Assembly (NCBI RefSeq): GCF_014489575.1
Contig: NZ_CP060789.1
Location: 2,914,001-2,978,000, forward strand
Origin: Tessaracoccus defluvii
GTDB taxonomy: Bacteria > Actinomycetota > Actinomycetes > Propionibacteriales > Propionibacteriaceae
DNA length: 64,000 nt
Reading direction: 5' to 3'
Shown: piece by piece, positions 17,617-25,523 of the stretch
How positions within the stretch are numbered: the stretch's first letter is position 1
Layout: every line of letters starts with the position of its first letter
Notes under the pieces: model-generated
What the model was told of the DNA's origin: nothing
Seen by the model: the letters and a program-made list of their open reading frames with translations, nothing else
The model's database searches: none
Made by a program: the position numbers and the translations under genes

Positions 17617-17894
17617 GGTTTGTCGTGTCGTACGGCGACATCGCGCTGCTCGTCGACACCAGCCCGCGCCGCGTGGGCACCGTCATGGCGACGCGCGGCG
17701 GCGAGGTGAGCTGGTGGAGGGTCACGAACCGCAACGGCGAGCTGCCGGCCCATCTCCTGCCGCTGGCCCGCAAGCAGTGGCGGCGGGAGGGCATCGCCCA
17801 CACCGAGCGGCGATGCGACTTCGAGAGGCACCGGATGGAGCCGGGCTATCTGGCCGCCCTGTTCGGCGATGCCCTGGGCGAGTTCATCTCTTAA
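17607..17894 (+). pseudogene. Alkyltransferase-like (ATL/MGMT-family) DNA-binding protein, 5'-truncated by ISL3
   Basis: From the Phe-Val-Val-Ser-Tyr-Gly segment on, the protein matches MGMT-like ATL proteins: SYGDIALLVDTSPRRVGTVMATRGGEVSWWRVTNRNGELP, then LPLARKQWRREGIAH. The Trp at the usual catalytic Cys position (WWRV instead of PCHRV) marks ATL proteins, which bind O6-alkylguanine and route it to excision repair. The ISL3 right end abuts this gene, removing about 15-20 residues and the native start. A GTG at 17607 inside the IS terminal repeat provides an in-frame replacement start (MKSRFVVSYGD). Confidence 0.75.
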
Positions 17895-17904
17895 CTACTC
17901 TTAA

Positions 17905-18624
17905 CTACAACTCGTCGCGGGCGTTGGCCAACTCGATGTCGACCACGCCGGGGATCTCCGAGAGCTGGGCCATGACATCGCGCAGCGGCGGGCCCTTACG
18001 GAATCGCATCCGCGCCTTGATGAGCCGGCGGCCGTCGGAGGTCTTGGCGCGAGTCTCGACCAGCGTCGTCTCACACCCCATGGCGGTGGCCTCGGCCAGG
18101 ACGTCCCGGAGCACCCCGCGCCCGTCCTCGTAGGTCAGCTCCATGAGCGTTCGCTCTCCGGCTTGGGGCAAGAGCCTCCCCAGCGGGGCGACCACCAGCA
18201 CCGCGACGAAGTGCAGCAGCGTCGCGAACACCGCCAGCGGCAGCAGGCCCGCTCCGCACGCCATCCCGATGGCGGCGGCCAACCAGATCGAGGCCGCCGT
18301 CGTGAGGCCGCGCACGACGTCGCGGTTGACGAAGATGACGCCCGCGCCGAGGAAGCCGACGCCGGTGACGATCTGGGCGGCGATGCGGGAGGGATCGCGC
18401 GTCACCTGGTACTCCGCGAGGTAGATGAACCCCTCGACGGAGATCATCGTGAAGACGGAGCTGCCGAGGCCCACCAGCGCGTGCGTGCGGATGCCGGCCG
18501 CCTTGTGGAAGTACTGGCGCTCCCAGCCGATGAGGATGCACAGCACGAACGCCAGGCCGACCAGGCCCAGTTGCGTGGGTACCTGATCCCAATCGAAGAG
18601 CATGGTTTCAAGCGTGCGCGTCAT
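17905..18624 (-). CDS. MgtC/SapB-family membrane protein
   Basis: A 239-residue protein with about five hydrophobic helices and the family hallmarks GLAFVLCILIGWERQYFHKAAGIRTHALVGLGSSVFTMIS and QIVTGVGFLGAGVIF, followed by GLTTAASIWLAAAIGMACG. The C-terminal about 80 residues form the soluble ACT-like domain (GCETTLVETRAKTSDGRRLIKARMRF). The family is linked to magnesium or acid adaptation; the specific role here is unknown. ATG 18603 is an alternative start that would avoid a 17-bp overlap with the upstream mannosidase gene. Confidence 0.88.
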   Translation of the reverse strand: MTRTLETMLFDWDQVPTQLGLVGLAFVLCILIGWERQYFHKAAGIRTHALVGLGSSVFTMISVEGFIYLAEYQVTRDPSRIAAQIVTGVGFLGAGVIFVNRDVVRGLTTAASIWLAAAIGMACGAGLLPLAVFATLLHFVAVLVVAPLGRLLPQAGERTLMELTYEDGRGVLRDVLAEATAMGCETTLVETRAKTSDGRRLIKARMRFRKGPPLRDVMAQLSEIPGVVDIELANARDEL

Positions 18625-19885
18625 GGCCGGGTTCTGCCAGGCTCATCATCAGCTCGCAGGCCATGGAGTTAGACCAGCTGAACCAGGGCCGGGTGAAGCG
18701 GGCCGGATCGTCCACGTGGAACCCTTCGTGGGTCCACCCCGTGCCGCCGTCCGTCGCCAGGATGGTCTCCAGGCAGGCATGGGCCTCGTCGGTCCCGCCG
18801 GTGAGCCCCTGCACGGCCAGGCCGATGTGCCACACGTAGTGGGGCGGCGTGTGGGGGCTGCCGATGCCCCGCGCCGCAGTGCCCCGGTAGTAGAAGGGGT
18901 TCTCGGGGCTGAGCACGCGGCGCCGCGTCTCCAGATAGAGCGGGTCGTCCCCGGCCACGTCGGAGGTCAGCGGCAGCGACAGCAGGGACGGCATGTTCGC
19001 GTCGTCCATGAACAGCCGGCCGCCCAGCCCGTCCACCTCGTACAGGTAGTGGCCATCCCGCACGCCGTGCTCGGTCACGCCCGCGGCGATCTCCGCCGCC
19101 AGCGCGGCCGCCTCCGCGCCGAGTCGGTCCAGCCCCCAGAGGTCGGCGAACTCCCCGACCTGGCGCAGCGCGCGGACGGCCATCAGCTGGGCGGGGACGT
19201 TGTAGCCGAAGGCGCACGCGTCGTCCGACGGCCGGAACCCGCTCCAGGTCATGCCCGTGTAGCCGACGGGGGTCCCCCGGCCGTCCGGGCCGAGCGTGTC
19301 GCCGGGCTCAGAATCGCGGACATGCCTGTAGTCCGACAGCTCGAAGTGCCTCTGCTCTCGGCGCCACAGCCCCACGATGGCGCCGCATCCGGCGCGCACC
19401 GCGTCGCCCAGGTGCGCCGCGTCGCCCGTCGCGCGCCACAGCCGGTGGGCGAGGTCGACGGCGAAGGCCAGCGAGTCGATCTCATACTTGCGTTCCCAGA
19501 CCGCAGGGTGGAGGTCGAGGTCCGCCGCGTCGAAGTGGCGGCCGGTGGGGCCGTCGTTGAAGGCGTTCGCGTAGGGATCGACCGCGATGCAGGACCACTG
19601 CTTGGCCACGACCCCGCGCAGCACGTCAGCCACCTCAGGCACGTGGGCGAGCCGCAGGAACGGCAGGACCTGGGCGGACGAGTCCCTCAGCCACATGGCG
19701 GGGATGTCTCCCGTGATGACGAAGACGCCGTCGGGGCGGGGGGTCATGGTGGTGCCCCAGGTGTCGAGCATCATGACCTCGAACCGTCGGGCGGCGGTGC
19801 CGCCGAGGGAACCGGCGACGAGTTGAGTCCAGCGGGACAGCTCGGCGCGCAACTCGGGGCCGATGCGGTTGGTGACGGGGCGCAT
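18608..19885 (-). CDS. GH125 exo-alpha-1,6-mannosidase
   Basis: A 425-residue metal-independent mannosidase of family GH125, which removes alpha-1,6-mannose from N-glycan-type oligosaccharides. Family segments are TWGTTMTPRPDGVFVITGDIPAMWLRDSSAQVLPFL, DPYANAFNDGPTGRH, YEIDSLAFAVDLAHRLW, TGMTWSGFRPSDDACAFGYNVPAQ, LYEVDGLGGRLFMDDANMPSLLSLP and GIGSPHTPPHYVWHIGLAVQGLT. There is no signal peptide, so it acts in the cytoplasm on imported oligosaccharide. It follows the GH20 gene by 8 bp. The pairing GH125 with GH38 and GH20 matches N-glycan utilisation loci such as that of Streptococcus pneumoniae. Confidence 0.93.
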   Translation of the reverse strand: MRPVTNRIGPELRAELSRWTQLVAGSLGGTAARRFEVMMLDTWGTTMTPRPDGVFVITGDIPAMWLRDSSAQVLPFLRLAHVPEVADVLRGVVAKQWSCIAVDPYANAFNDGPTGRHFDAADLDLHPAVWERKYEIDSLAFAVDLAHRLWRATGDAAHLGDAVRAGCGAIVGLWRREQRHFELSDYRHVRDSEPGDTLGPDGRGTPVGYTGMTWSGFRPSDDACAFGYNVPAQLMAVRALRQVGEFADLWGLDRLGAEAAALAAEIAAGVTEHGVRDGHYLYEVDGLGGRLFMDDANMPSLLSLPLTSDVAGDDPLYLETRRRVLSPENPFYYRGTAARGIGSPHTPPHYVWHIGLAVQGLTGGTDEAHACLETILATDGGTGWTHEGFHVDDPARFTRPWFSWSNSMACELMMSLAEPGHDAHA

Positions 19886-19893
19886 GGACGTCC

Positions 19894-21426
19894 TCACTCC
19901 TCGGTGACGAAAGGCAGGCGGCACCAGTTGACCTGCATCGCGGTGAGCCGGGACAGGTGGCGGCCGAGGCCGTGAAGCGAGCCGGACTCCGCCGCCTGCC
20001 CCGCCCACAGCTGCTGCGCCACGGCGCTGCCTCGTGGCCACATCTGGTACTCCGCGCTGGCCCAGTTGCGCACGTACTCGGTCCAGAGCTGGAACTGCCC
20101 CCCGAGGAGGTGCTCCTGGGAGCCCGGTTCGAGGCGCAGTTCGTCGGCCAGCTCTGCGCAGCGCGCCAGCGGCAGGGGGCCGCCGATGCTCAGCGGCTGG
20201 CCCTCCTCGTACTGCGAGTAGTCGAGGTAGGTGTACTCGCCGGACGCCGCGATCACGTCGAACCCCTGGGCGGCGGCCTGGGCGATCGCCTCCTTCCGGC
20301 GCCAGACCATGACGGTGGTGCCCTCGGGCGCGCCCATCTCCAGCACCTCGTCCCAGGCGACGACGCGACGCCCTGCGGCCAGCACGTGAGCGCAGATCTG
20401 CCGCTCGAACCACGCCTGCGCTTCGGCGCCGGTGGTAAGGCCGTGCTGCGCCATCGTGGCCCGCGAGACGGGGTCGGTGAACCAGTGATCCGAGGGGCAC
20501 TCGTCGCCACCGATGTGGATCGGCGAGCCGGGGAACAACTCCATCGCCGCGTCCAGCACGTCCCTGCAGAACTCGATGACCTCGTCGGAGAGCCGCAGGA
20601 CGTGCTCCGAAACGCCGAACGCGGTGCGAGGGTGCCTCACGTGGTCACAGGCCCCTAGCTCCGGATACGCGGCCAGCACCGCCTCCGTGTGCCCGGGCAG
20701 GTCCACCTCGGGCATCACGGTGATCCCCAGACGGCCCGCCCGCGCCACGAGCCGGCGCAGCTCCTCGGCCGTGTAGTGGCCGCCGTGCGGGCGGCCGTCG
20801 TGTTCGGCGACGTCGTCGGTGTCGAGCCCCTCCCACGGCGGCTGATGCCCGAGCAGCGTGCCCGGCCGTACGGCGCCGGTCTCCGTGAGCAACGGGTATT
20901 TCGTCACGGGAAGGCGCCAGCCCTGGTCGTCGGTGAGGTGGAGGTGCAGGACGTTGAGCTTGTGGGCGGCCATCACGTCGAGGTGACGCAGCAGTCCGTC
21001 CATGGGCAGGAAGTGGCGCGCCACGTCGATGTGGGAGCCTCGCCACGCGAAGGCCGGCTCATCGTAGATCTCGACGGCGGGAGCTACCAGGTCGGCCGGC
21101 TCCATGGGGCCGGGCCCGTAGACCTGTACCGGCAACAGCTGGAGCAGCGTCTGGACCGCCCACCCGGCGCCAGCGTCGTCCGCGGAGGAGATCTCGACCC
21201 CGTCATCGGTCACGCTCAGGCTGTACGACTCGGGCGCGAGGGAGTCATCGGCGCGGAACGCGACTCCGCTGCCCTCGCCCGCCACGGTGCGCACACCGGC
21301 CGCGATCAGGAGGCGCTCGGCCAGGGTCTCCGCTGCCGGGCCGCCGCCCCTCACGGGCAGCGGATTCGGAAGCGAGAACCCGCCTTCGCCCCAGGCGACC
21401 GTCGTGGGGGTGGGGAGCAGCCTCAT
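19894..21426 (-). CDS. GH20 beta-N-acetylhexosaminidase
   Basis: A 510-residue hexosaminidase that releases terminal beta-linked N-acetylhexosamine by substrate-assisted catalysis. An N-terminal GH20b-like domain precedes the barrel: AWRGSHIDVARHFLPMDGLLRHLDVMAAHKLNVLHLHLTDDQGWR, then the GGHYT(A)EE and PEVDLPGH segments. The catalytic pair D308-E309 is in HIGGDECP. The end (LWTEYVRN, MWPRGSAVAQQLW) is also typical. No signal peptide, so it is probably cytoplasmic. The ATG at 21426 overlaps the HAD stop as ATGA, which fixes the start. Confidence 0.95.
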   Translation of the reverse strand: MRLLPTPTTVAWGEGGFSLPNPLPVRGGGPAAETLAERLLIAAGVRTVAGEGSGVAFRADDSLAPESYSLSVTDDGVEISSADDAGAGWAVQTLLQLLPVQVYGPGPMEPADLVAPAVEIYDEPAFAWRGSHIDVARHFLPMDGLLRHLDVMAAHKLNVLHLHLTDDQGWRLPVTKYPLLTETGAVRPGTLLGHQPPWEGLDTDDVAEHDGRPHGGHYTAEELRRLVARAGRLGITVMPEVDLPGHTEAVLAAYPELGACDHVRHPRTAFGVSEHVLRLSDEVIEFCRDVLDAAMELFPGSPIHIGGDECPSDHWFTDPVSRATMAQHGLTTGAEAQAWFERQICAHVLAAGRRVVAWDEVLEMGAPEGTTVMVWRRKEAIAQAAAQGFDVIAASGEYTYLDYSQYEEGQPLSIGGPLPLARCAELADELRLEPGSQEHLLGGQFQLWTEYVRNWASAEYQMWPRGSAVAQQLWAGQAAESGSLHGLGRHLSRLTAMQVNWCRLPFVTEE

Positions 21427-22082
21427 GCGATGACCTCCGGCTTCCAGGAAGAGATGAGCGCGTCCGTCAAGGAGGCGACGTTGAGGTCGCCGAGGTCGGC
21501 GGCCTCCGGACCGATGGTCACGACGAACGCTCCCGCCTGCCGAGCAGCCGTGGCGCCCATCGGCGAGTCCTCGAAGACCACGCAGTCGGCGATTCCCACC
21601 CCGCACAGGCGGGCGGCCTCCAGGTAGAGGTCCGGGGCGGGCTTCGGGTTGGCCACATCCTCGGTCCCCAGCGCGGCGGTGAACATCGGACCCCAGCCCA
21701 GGGAGGCGACCACCTGGCGCACGATCTCCGACGGGGAGTTGGACGCGATGGTGATGGGGAGGTAGGCGCTCAAGCGGGTGATGAGCTCGATCGCTCCGGG
21801 AGTCGGGCGGACGCCCTCGGCGAGCGCCCCGGCGAGGCGTTCGACGAGCCTGCGGCTCAGCTCCTCCGCGTCGGTGTCCGGGAAGTCCAGCAGGAACTCG
21901 TTGACCACGTCGTCGACGGTGCCTCCGAGGATGCCCTTGCCGGTGGAGTCGCCCCCGGCCTCGTCCCAGAGCTGCCTGGCCGCCTCGAACCAGGCGTCCT
22001 CCGAGGCGACGAGGGTGTTGTCCATGTCGAACAGGACGGCAGCCACCCTGCCTGGCAGGTGGGGGGTGAGTGAGTCAGTCAT
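21423..22082 (-). CDS. HAD-superfamily phosphatase/phosphomutase-like protein
   Basis: A 219-residue HAD hydrolase: motif I FDMDNTLV, motif II TIASNSPSEIV, motif III Lys in ANPKPAPDLYLEA and motif IV VFEDSPMG, with the helical cap of subfamily IA (beta-phosphoglucomutase and sugar-phosphatase group). First gene of the HAD-GH20-GH125 operon, preceded by GGAGGATC. It probably dephosphorylates or isomerises a sugar phosphate from the glycan pathway, but the substrate cannot be read from the sequence. Confidence 0.88.
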   Translation of the reverse strand: MTDSLTPHLPGRVAAVLFDMDNTLVASEDAWFEAARQLWDEAGGDSTGKGILGGTVDDVVNEFLLDFPDTDAEELSRRLVERLAGALAEGVRPTPGAIELITRLSAYLPITIASNSPSEIVRQVVASLGWGPMFTAALGTEDVANPKPAPDLYLEAARLCGVGIADCVVFEDSPMGATAARQAGAFVVTIGPEAADLGDLNVASLTDALISSWKPEVIA

Positions 22083-22106
22083 GATCCTCCGCGCGTTGTC
22101 ACGGCA

Positions 22107-22133
22107 AGCATAGTCAGAATGCTCATTTCTGAC
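22107..22133 (-). promoter_or_regulatory. Palindromic operator-like site at the HAD-GH20-GH125 promoter
   Basis: GTCAGAA (22113-22119) and TTCTGAC (22127-22133) are a perfect 7-bp inverted repeat with spacer TGCTCAT. On the minus strand it lies just upstream of a -10-like TATGCT (22107-22112), so a bound protein would cover the -35 area of the HAD operon. Confidence 0.45.
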
Positions 22134-22144
22134 GAGTCCGCGCG

Positions 22145-22178
22145 AATTTGCTCAACTTGTGGGTCGCGACGGTAGATT
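22145..22178 (+). promoter_or_regulatory. PfkB gene promoter with DeoR-operator-like motif
   Basis: TAGATT at 22173-22178 lies 8 bp before the ATG, which implies a leaderless mRNA. The upstream AATTTGCTCAACTTG (22145-22159) resembles AATTGTGCTCAAGTTG, read on the minus strand at 30815-30830 beside the DeoR regulator gene, and it would overlap the -35 region. Confidence 0.4.
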
Positions 22179-22185
22179 CAGCCCC

Positions 22186-23139
22186 ATGTCCGCACATCTC
22201 TGCCTCGATGTCCTCACCGTCGGCCTGACGTATCGCGATCTGGTCTTCACCGGGGTCGACGCGCTACCGCAGGCCGGCGAGGAGCGGTACGCGCGGGGCC
22301 TCCACGAGATGTGGGGCGGCATCGCGACTATGGCCCGAGTGTGCGCCGCGCTGGGCATGCGCGCCGGCCTGGCGACAGAGGTCGGCGACGACGACGCGAG
22401 CCGCCGGCTGCTCGCCGACATGGCCGCCGCTGGAATCGACACCTCTCTGAGCCGCGAGCACCCGGGCTGGCGCCTTCCCGTGACCGTCGCGATGTCGCTG
22501 CCAGAAGATCGCGCCATGCTGACCGTCGAGGATCCCCTGGCCACGGAGGTCGCTGGGCACCTGGAGCGGACCGCCTTCACGGCTCGTTCGATCATCGTCG
22601 ACCTCCGCGACCCGGCCGCGCCGTGGCTCCAGCGCGCCCGCGCCGAGGGGGCGACGGTGTTCGCCTCCCGCGGGTTCGATCCCACGGAGCGGTGGGGCGA
22701 CGAGGCGCTGAGCGGGCTGGACGCCACCGACGTGTGGATGCTCAACGATCTCGAGGCGCGCGCCTTCACGGGCCTGGACGACCCTCTGGCCGCCGCCCGC
22801 GCCCTGTCGCGTCGGGTCCCCCTCGTGGTGGTCACCCGGGGGGCCGACGGCATGGTGGCGGTGGATGCCACAACGGGGGAGGAAGCGGTGGTTCCGGCCT
22901 TCCCCGTCGACCCCCTCAGCACGATCGGCGCCGGCGACTCCAGCCTGGCAGCGTTCGCGTATGCCCACGGCCGCACCGACTCGTTGGAGGAACGGGTCAC
23001 CCTGACCGCGTTCATCGTGAGCGCCGTGCTGACGTCGCCGGGCGGCGCAGCCACCCCGCCGGACCGTGCTCAACTCCTCGAGTTGGCGGGGCAGGGCGGC
23101 GATCGGCGGCTCGACCTGGTCCGCGGACTTCTCGCGTGA
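22186..23139 (+). CDS. PfkB-family carbohydrate kinase
   Basis: A 317-residue ribokinase-fold sugar kinase from ATG 22186. Visible motifs are the N-terminal GG-type segment (HEMWGGIATMARVCAALG), VGDDDASRRLLADM and, near the end, PVDPLSTIGAGDSSLAAFAYA, where the PfkB signature DTxGAGD is replaced by STIGAGD; the catalytic Asp of GAGD is kept. It begins a divergent operon with the downstream phosphoesterase (GTGA overlap). A role in phosphorylating a released sugar is likely, but the substrate is unknown. Confidence 0.87.
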   Translation: MSAHLCLDVLTVGLTYRDLVFTGVDALPQAGEERYARGLHEMWGGIATMARVCAALGMRAGLATEVGDDDASRRLLADMAAAGIDTSLSREHPGWRLPVTVAMSLPEDRAMLTVEDPLATEVAGHLERTAFTARSIIVDLRDPAAPWLQRARAEGATVFASRGFDPTERWGDEALSGLDATDVWMLNDLEARAFTGLDDPLAAARALSRRVPLVVVTRGADGMVAVDATTGEEAVVPAFPVDPLSTIGAGDSSLAAFAYAHGRTDSLEERVTLTAFIVSAVLTSPGGAATPPDRAQLLELAGQGGDRRLDLVRGLLA

Positions 23140-24502
23140 GGCCGTTCAGCCTCCTCGTCCTCGGCGACACCCAATATCTGTTCGATGGGGATCGAAGCTC
23201 CCCCGAGCTGCTGACCGAGACGTACCGCCACGTGGAGGGCCTCGTTCGCGCGGGCGCGGTCTCGCCAGTGCGCCACGTCGTCCACGTCGGCGACGTGGTG
23301 GAGCACGGCTGGACGGGCGAGGTGCAGCAGGCCCTGACCGCGCTGGCGGAGGGGCAGCGGGTGCTCGGCGATCCCGGCATGACCATCGCCACCGGCAACC
23401 ACGATGTGGATCACCATTCCGACGACACGCGCGGCGACACCCCGTTCCTGCGCGCCTTCGGCCCAGGGTGCCGGCTGCTGGACGGCGCCCACGTCGGCGA
23501 CCTGAGCCACGGACCCGGCGGCTACTCGTCCTGGCGGCGCGTGAACCTGCCGGACGGCCAGCTGGCCGTCCTCGCCCTCGACTGGAGGCCATCGCCGGAG
23601 GGCCTCCGCTGGGCCGATTCCATGCTCGCGGCCCACGCGAGCGTGCCCACCATCGTCATCAGCCACGACATCGCCGTGAACGGGGCCTTGACGACGCACG
23701 GCGGGGCGGTCGAGGGGCTGCTCGACCCGCACCCCCAGGTCTTCCTGGTCATCGGGGGCACGAATGGCCCAGCACCCGCCTCACCAGGGCGGGGCGCGAG
23801 GTGCACGCCGTCAACTACCAGGAGTTGCCGTTCGGCGGCGCCGGCGCGGCGCGGCTCTACGAGTTCCTGCCCGACGAGGGCGTCTGCCAGGTGATCTCCA
23901 TCTGCCCGTCGCTGCACCGACCCGACGTGCTCCGCTCGGTGGCCGCCCGCCGGCGGCTGAACCTGAGCCGCCCCGAGGATCAGTTCGCCTTCTCCCTCCC
24001 GCCTGCGCTGGGAGGGCGTCGCGCGCCGTGGCAGGCCCAGGGCCTCGAGCTGCTCCTGGAGCGCGCGGAGCCCGGCGAGTTCCGTCTCGAGCTCCCGGGG
24101 CGCTACGTCCTCGAGGTTGAGGCCACGCTCCCCGCGGTCATGCACCGCGAGTGGCAGGTGCTGTTGAGCCGGCTGGGCCCCGCCCCGGGCTCCCCCGAGC
24201 CGCTCGCGGCCGTCAGCCTCTCGTCCGAGAACTTCCTGGGCTGGATGGCCTTCACCGCCGACGGCGAGGCTTGGGCCACCTCGCACGAGCATCCGCCCGG
24301 CGACACCGTCACCTTGGTGATCGCCAACGGCGACCGGGGCGGTGTGTGGATCGACGGCGACCCCGTCGGCCGGATCAACCCGGCCATCCGGGCGGGGCTG
24401 GTGGACGGGCCCTGGCGCTGGCGGTTGGGCGGGGGCGAGTACGAGGGCGTGCCGGCCGACCCGTTCCGCGGGACGGTGATGCGGCTGCGGGCGTGGGGTT
24501 AG
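23136..24502 (+). CDS. Calcineurin-like metallophosphoesterase (frame break at 23754-23758)
   Basis: Metal-dependent phosphoesterase starting at GTG 23136, overlapping the PfkB stop. Motifs are LGDTQY, HVGDVVEHG, ATGNHDVDHH, VISHD and, across the break, GGHEWPSTRLTRAGREVHAVNYQELPFGG. The frame is lost at a five-base G run; a sixth G restores GGHE and a continuous protein of about 455 residues. The C-terminal 180 residues look like a beta-rich domain and are well preserved, so the break is likely a consensus error. Probably exported or peripheral in related systems, but no signal peptide is seen here. Confidence 0.82.
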
Positions 24503-24506
24503 CGGG

Positions 24507-25523
24507 TCACCACTCGAAGGCCAGGTTGCGGGTCGGCCCGAGGCTCTCGACGCCCCGCTGCACCCCGATCGCGGCGTCCTCCCACGACCCGTGGCGCACC
24601 CCCACGGCGTCGAGCAGCAGCCACATGACCTGTTCCGCCCGCAGCGTGCCTGCGTCGCGGACGGGCTCCGGCAGCGCTCCCCCGACGCGGTGGGTGATGA
24701 GGAAGCTGCGGCGCACCTCCACCTCGTCCTCCCCGTGGCCGCCCTCGGGCTTGTGCCCGTGGTCCGTCGTGACCGCGATCAGCCAGTCCTCCCCCAACTG
24801 CTCATGCCGCTCGGACACGGCCTTGACGAGGTGACGGGTCAACTCGTCGGCCTGCCGGATCGCGGCGCGGTACTCCTCCGAGTCCGCCCCGTGGGCGTGC
24901 CCGGCGGCGTCGACGCCCTCGAAGTACACCACCGAGGCATCCGGCCCCTCGTGCAGGAGCTTCCAGTTGGCCCACTGGGCCACCTCGGCGTCCGCCGCAG
25001 CGATGCCGTGGCGGTGGTCGGGGTAGAACACCTGGTGCTGCCCGGTGCGCTGCTGGTCGAGCCGCTGCTGGAAGATGGGGCCGGGCGCCTTGACGAACGC
25101 GTCCCACGTGGCCGCCACCAGGGTGCGGGCCATGGGGTTGGCGTGGAAGGCGCGCGACAGGAGATCGGGGCGGCGCGCCAGATCGTGGCCGACAAACTCG
25201 TTCCACCAGACGTTGCACTCCTCATGCGTGGATCCGGTGAGGATGGACGCCCACCCTGGCCCCGAGTCCGTCGGGGGGGTCATCCACATCGGGATCACCC
25301 TTCCGGCGGAGCGCTCGTCGCCAGTGGCCAGGCGGGCCAGCGTCGGCGCCAGCGCGCCATACCCCTGAGCCTCCGCCGGCTGGAGGGTCCTGTCGGGGCC
25401 ACCGACTGAGAACTTCTCGTCCGAGGGGTGGTCTGGGGCGGCGAAGGCCGGGTCGGCCGCCACGTGGCCGGGCAGCGCGAGGTCGACGCGCACGCCGTCG
25501 ATGCACACCAGCAGGAGCTTCAC
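24507..25523 (-). CDS. Alkaline-phosphatase-superfamily phosphodiesterase/phosphatase
   Basis: A 338-residue enzyme of the type I phosphodiesterase/nucleotide pyrophosphatase group. Metal and nucleophile elements visible are VCIDGVRVDLAL, the TPPTDSGPGWASILTGSTHEE segment with a Thr/Ser nucleophile position, VYFEGVDAAGHAHG and TTDHGHKPEGGHGED. GTG 25523 overlaps the GH38 stop as GTGA. It is the last gene of the DeoR-GH4-GH38 operon. A role removing phosphate or a phosphodiester from glycan or inositol substrates is plausible but unproven. Confidence 0.88.
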   Translation of the reverse strand: MKLLLVCIDGVRVDLALPGHVAADPAFAAPDHPSDEKFSVGGPDRTLQPAEAQGYGALAPTLARLATGDERSAGRVIPMWMTPPTDSGPGWASILTGSTHEECNVWWNEFVGHDLARRPDLLSRAFHANPMARTLVAATWDAFVKAPGPIFQQRLDQQRTGQHQVFYPDHRHGIAAADAEVAQWANWKLLHEGPDASVVYFEGVDAAGHAHGADSEEYRAAIRQADELTRHLVKAVSERHEQLGEDWLIAVTTDHGHKPEGGHGEDEVEVRRSFLITHRVGGALPEPVRDAGTLRAEQVMWLLLDAVGVRHGSWEDAAIGVQRGVESLGPTRNLAFEW

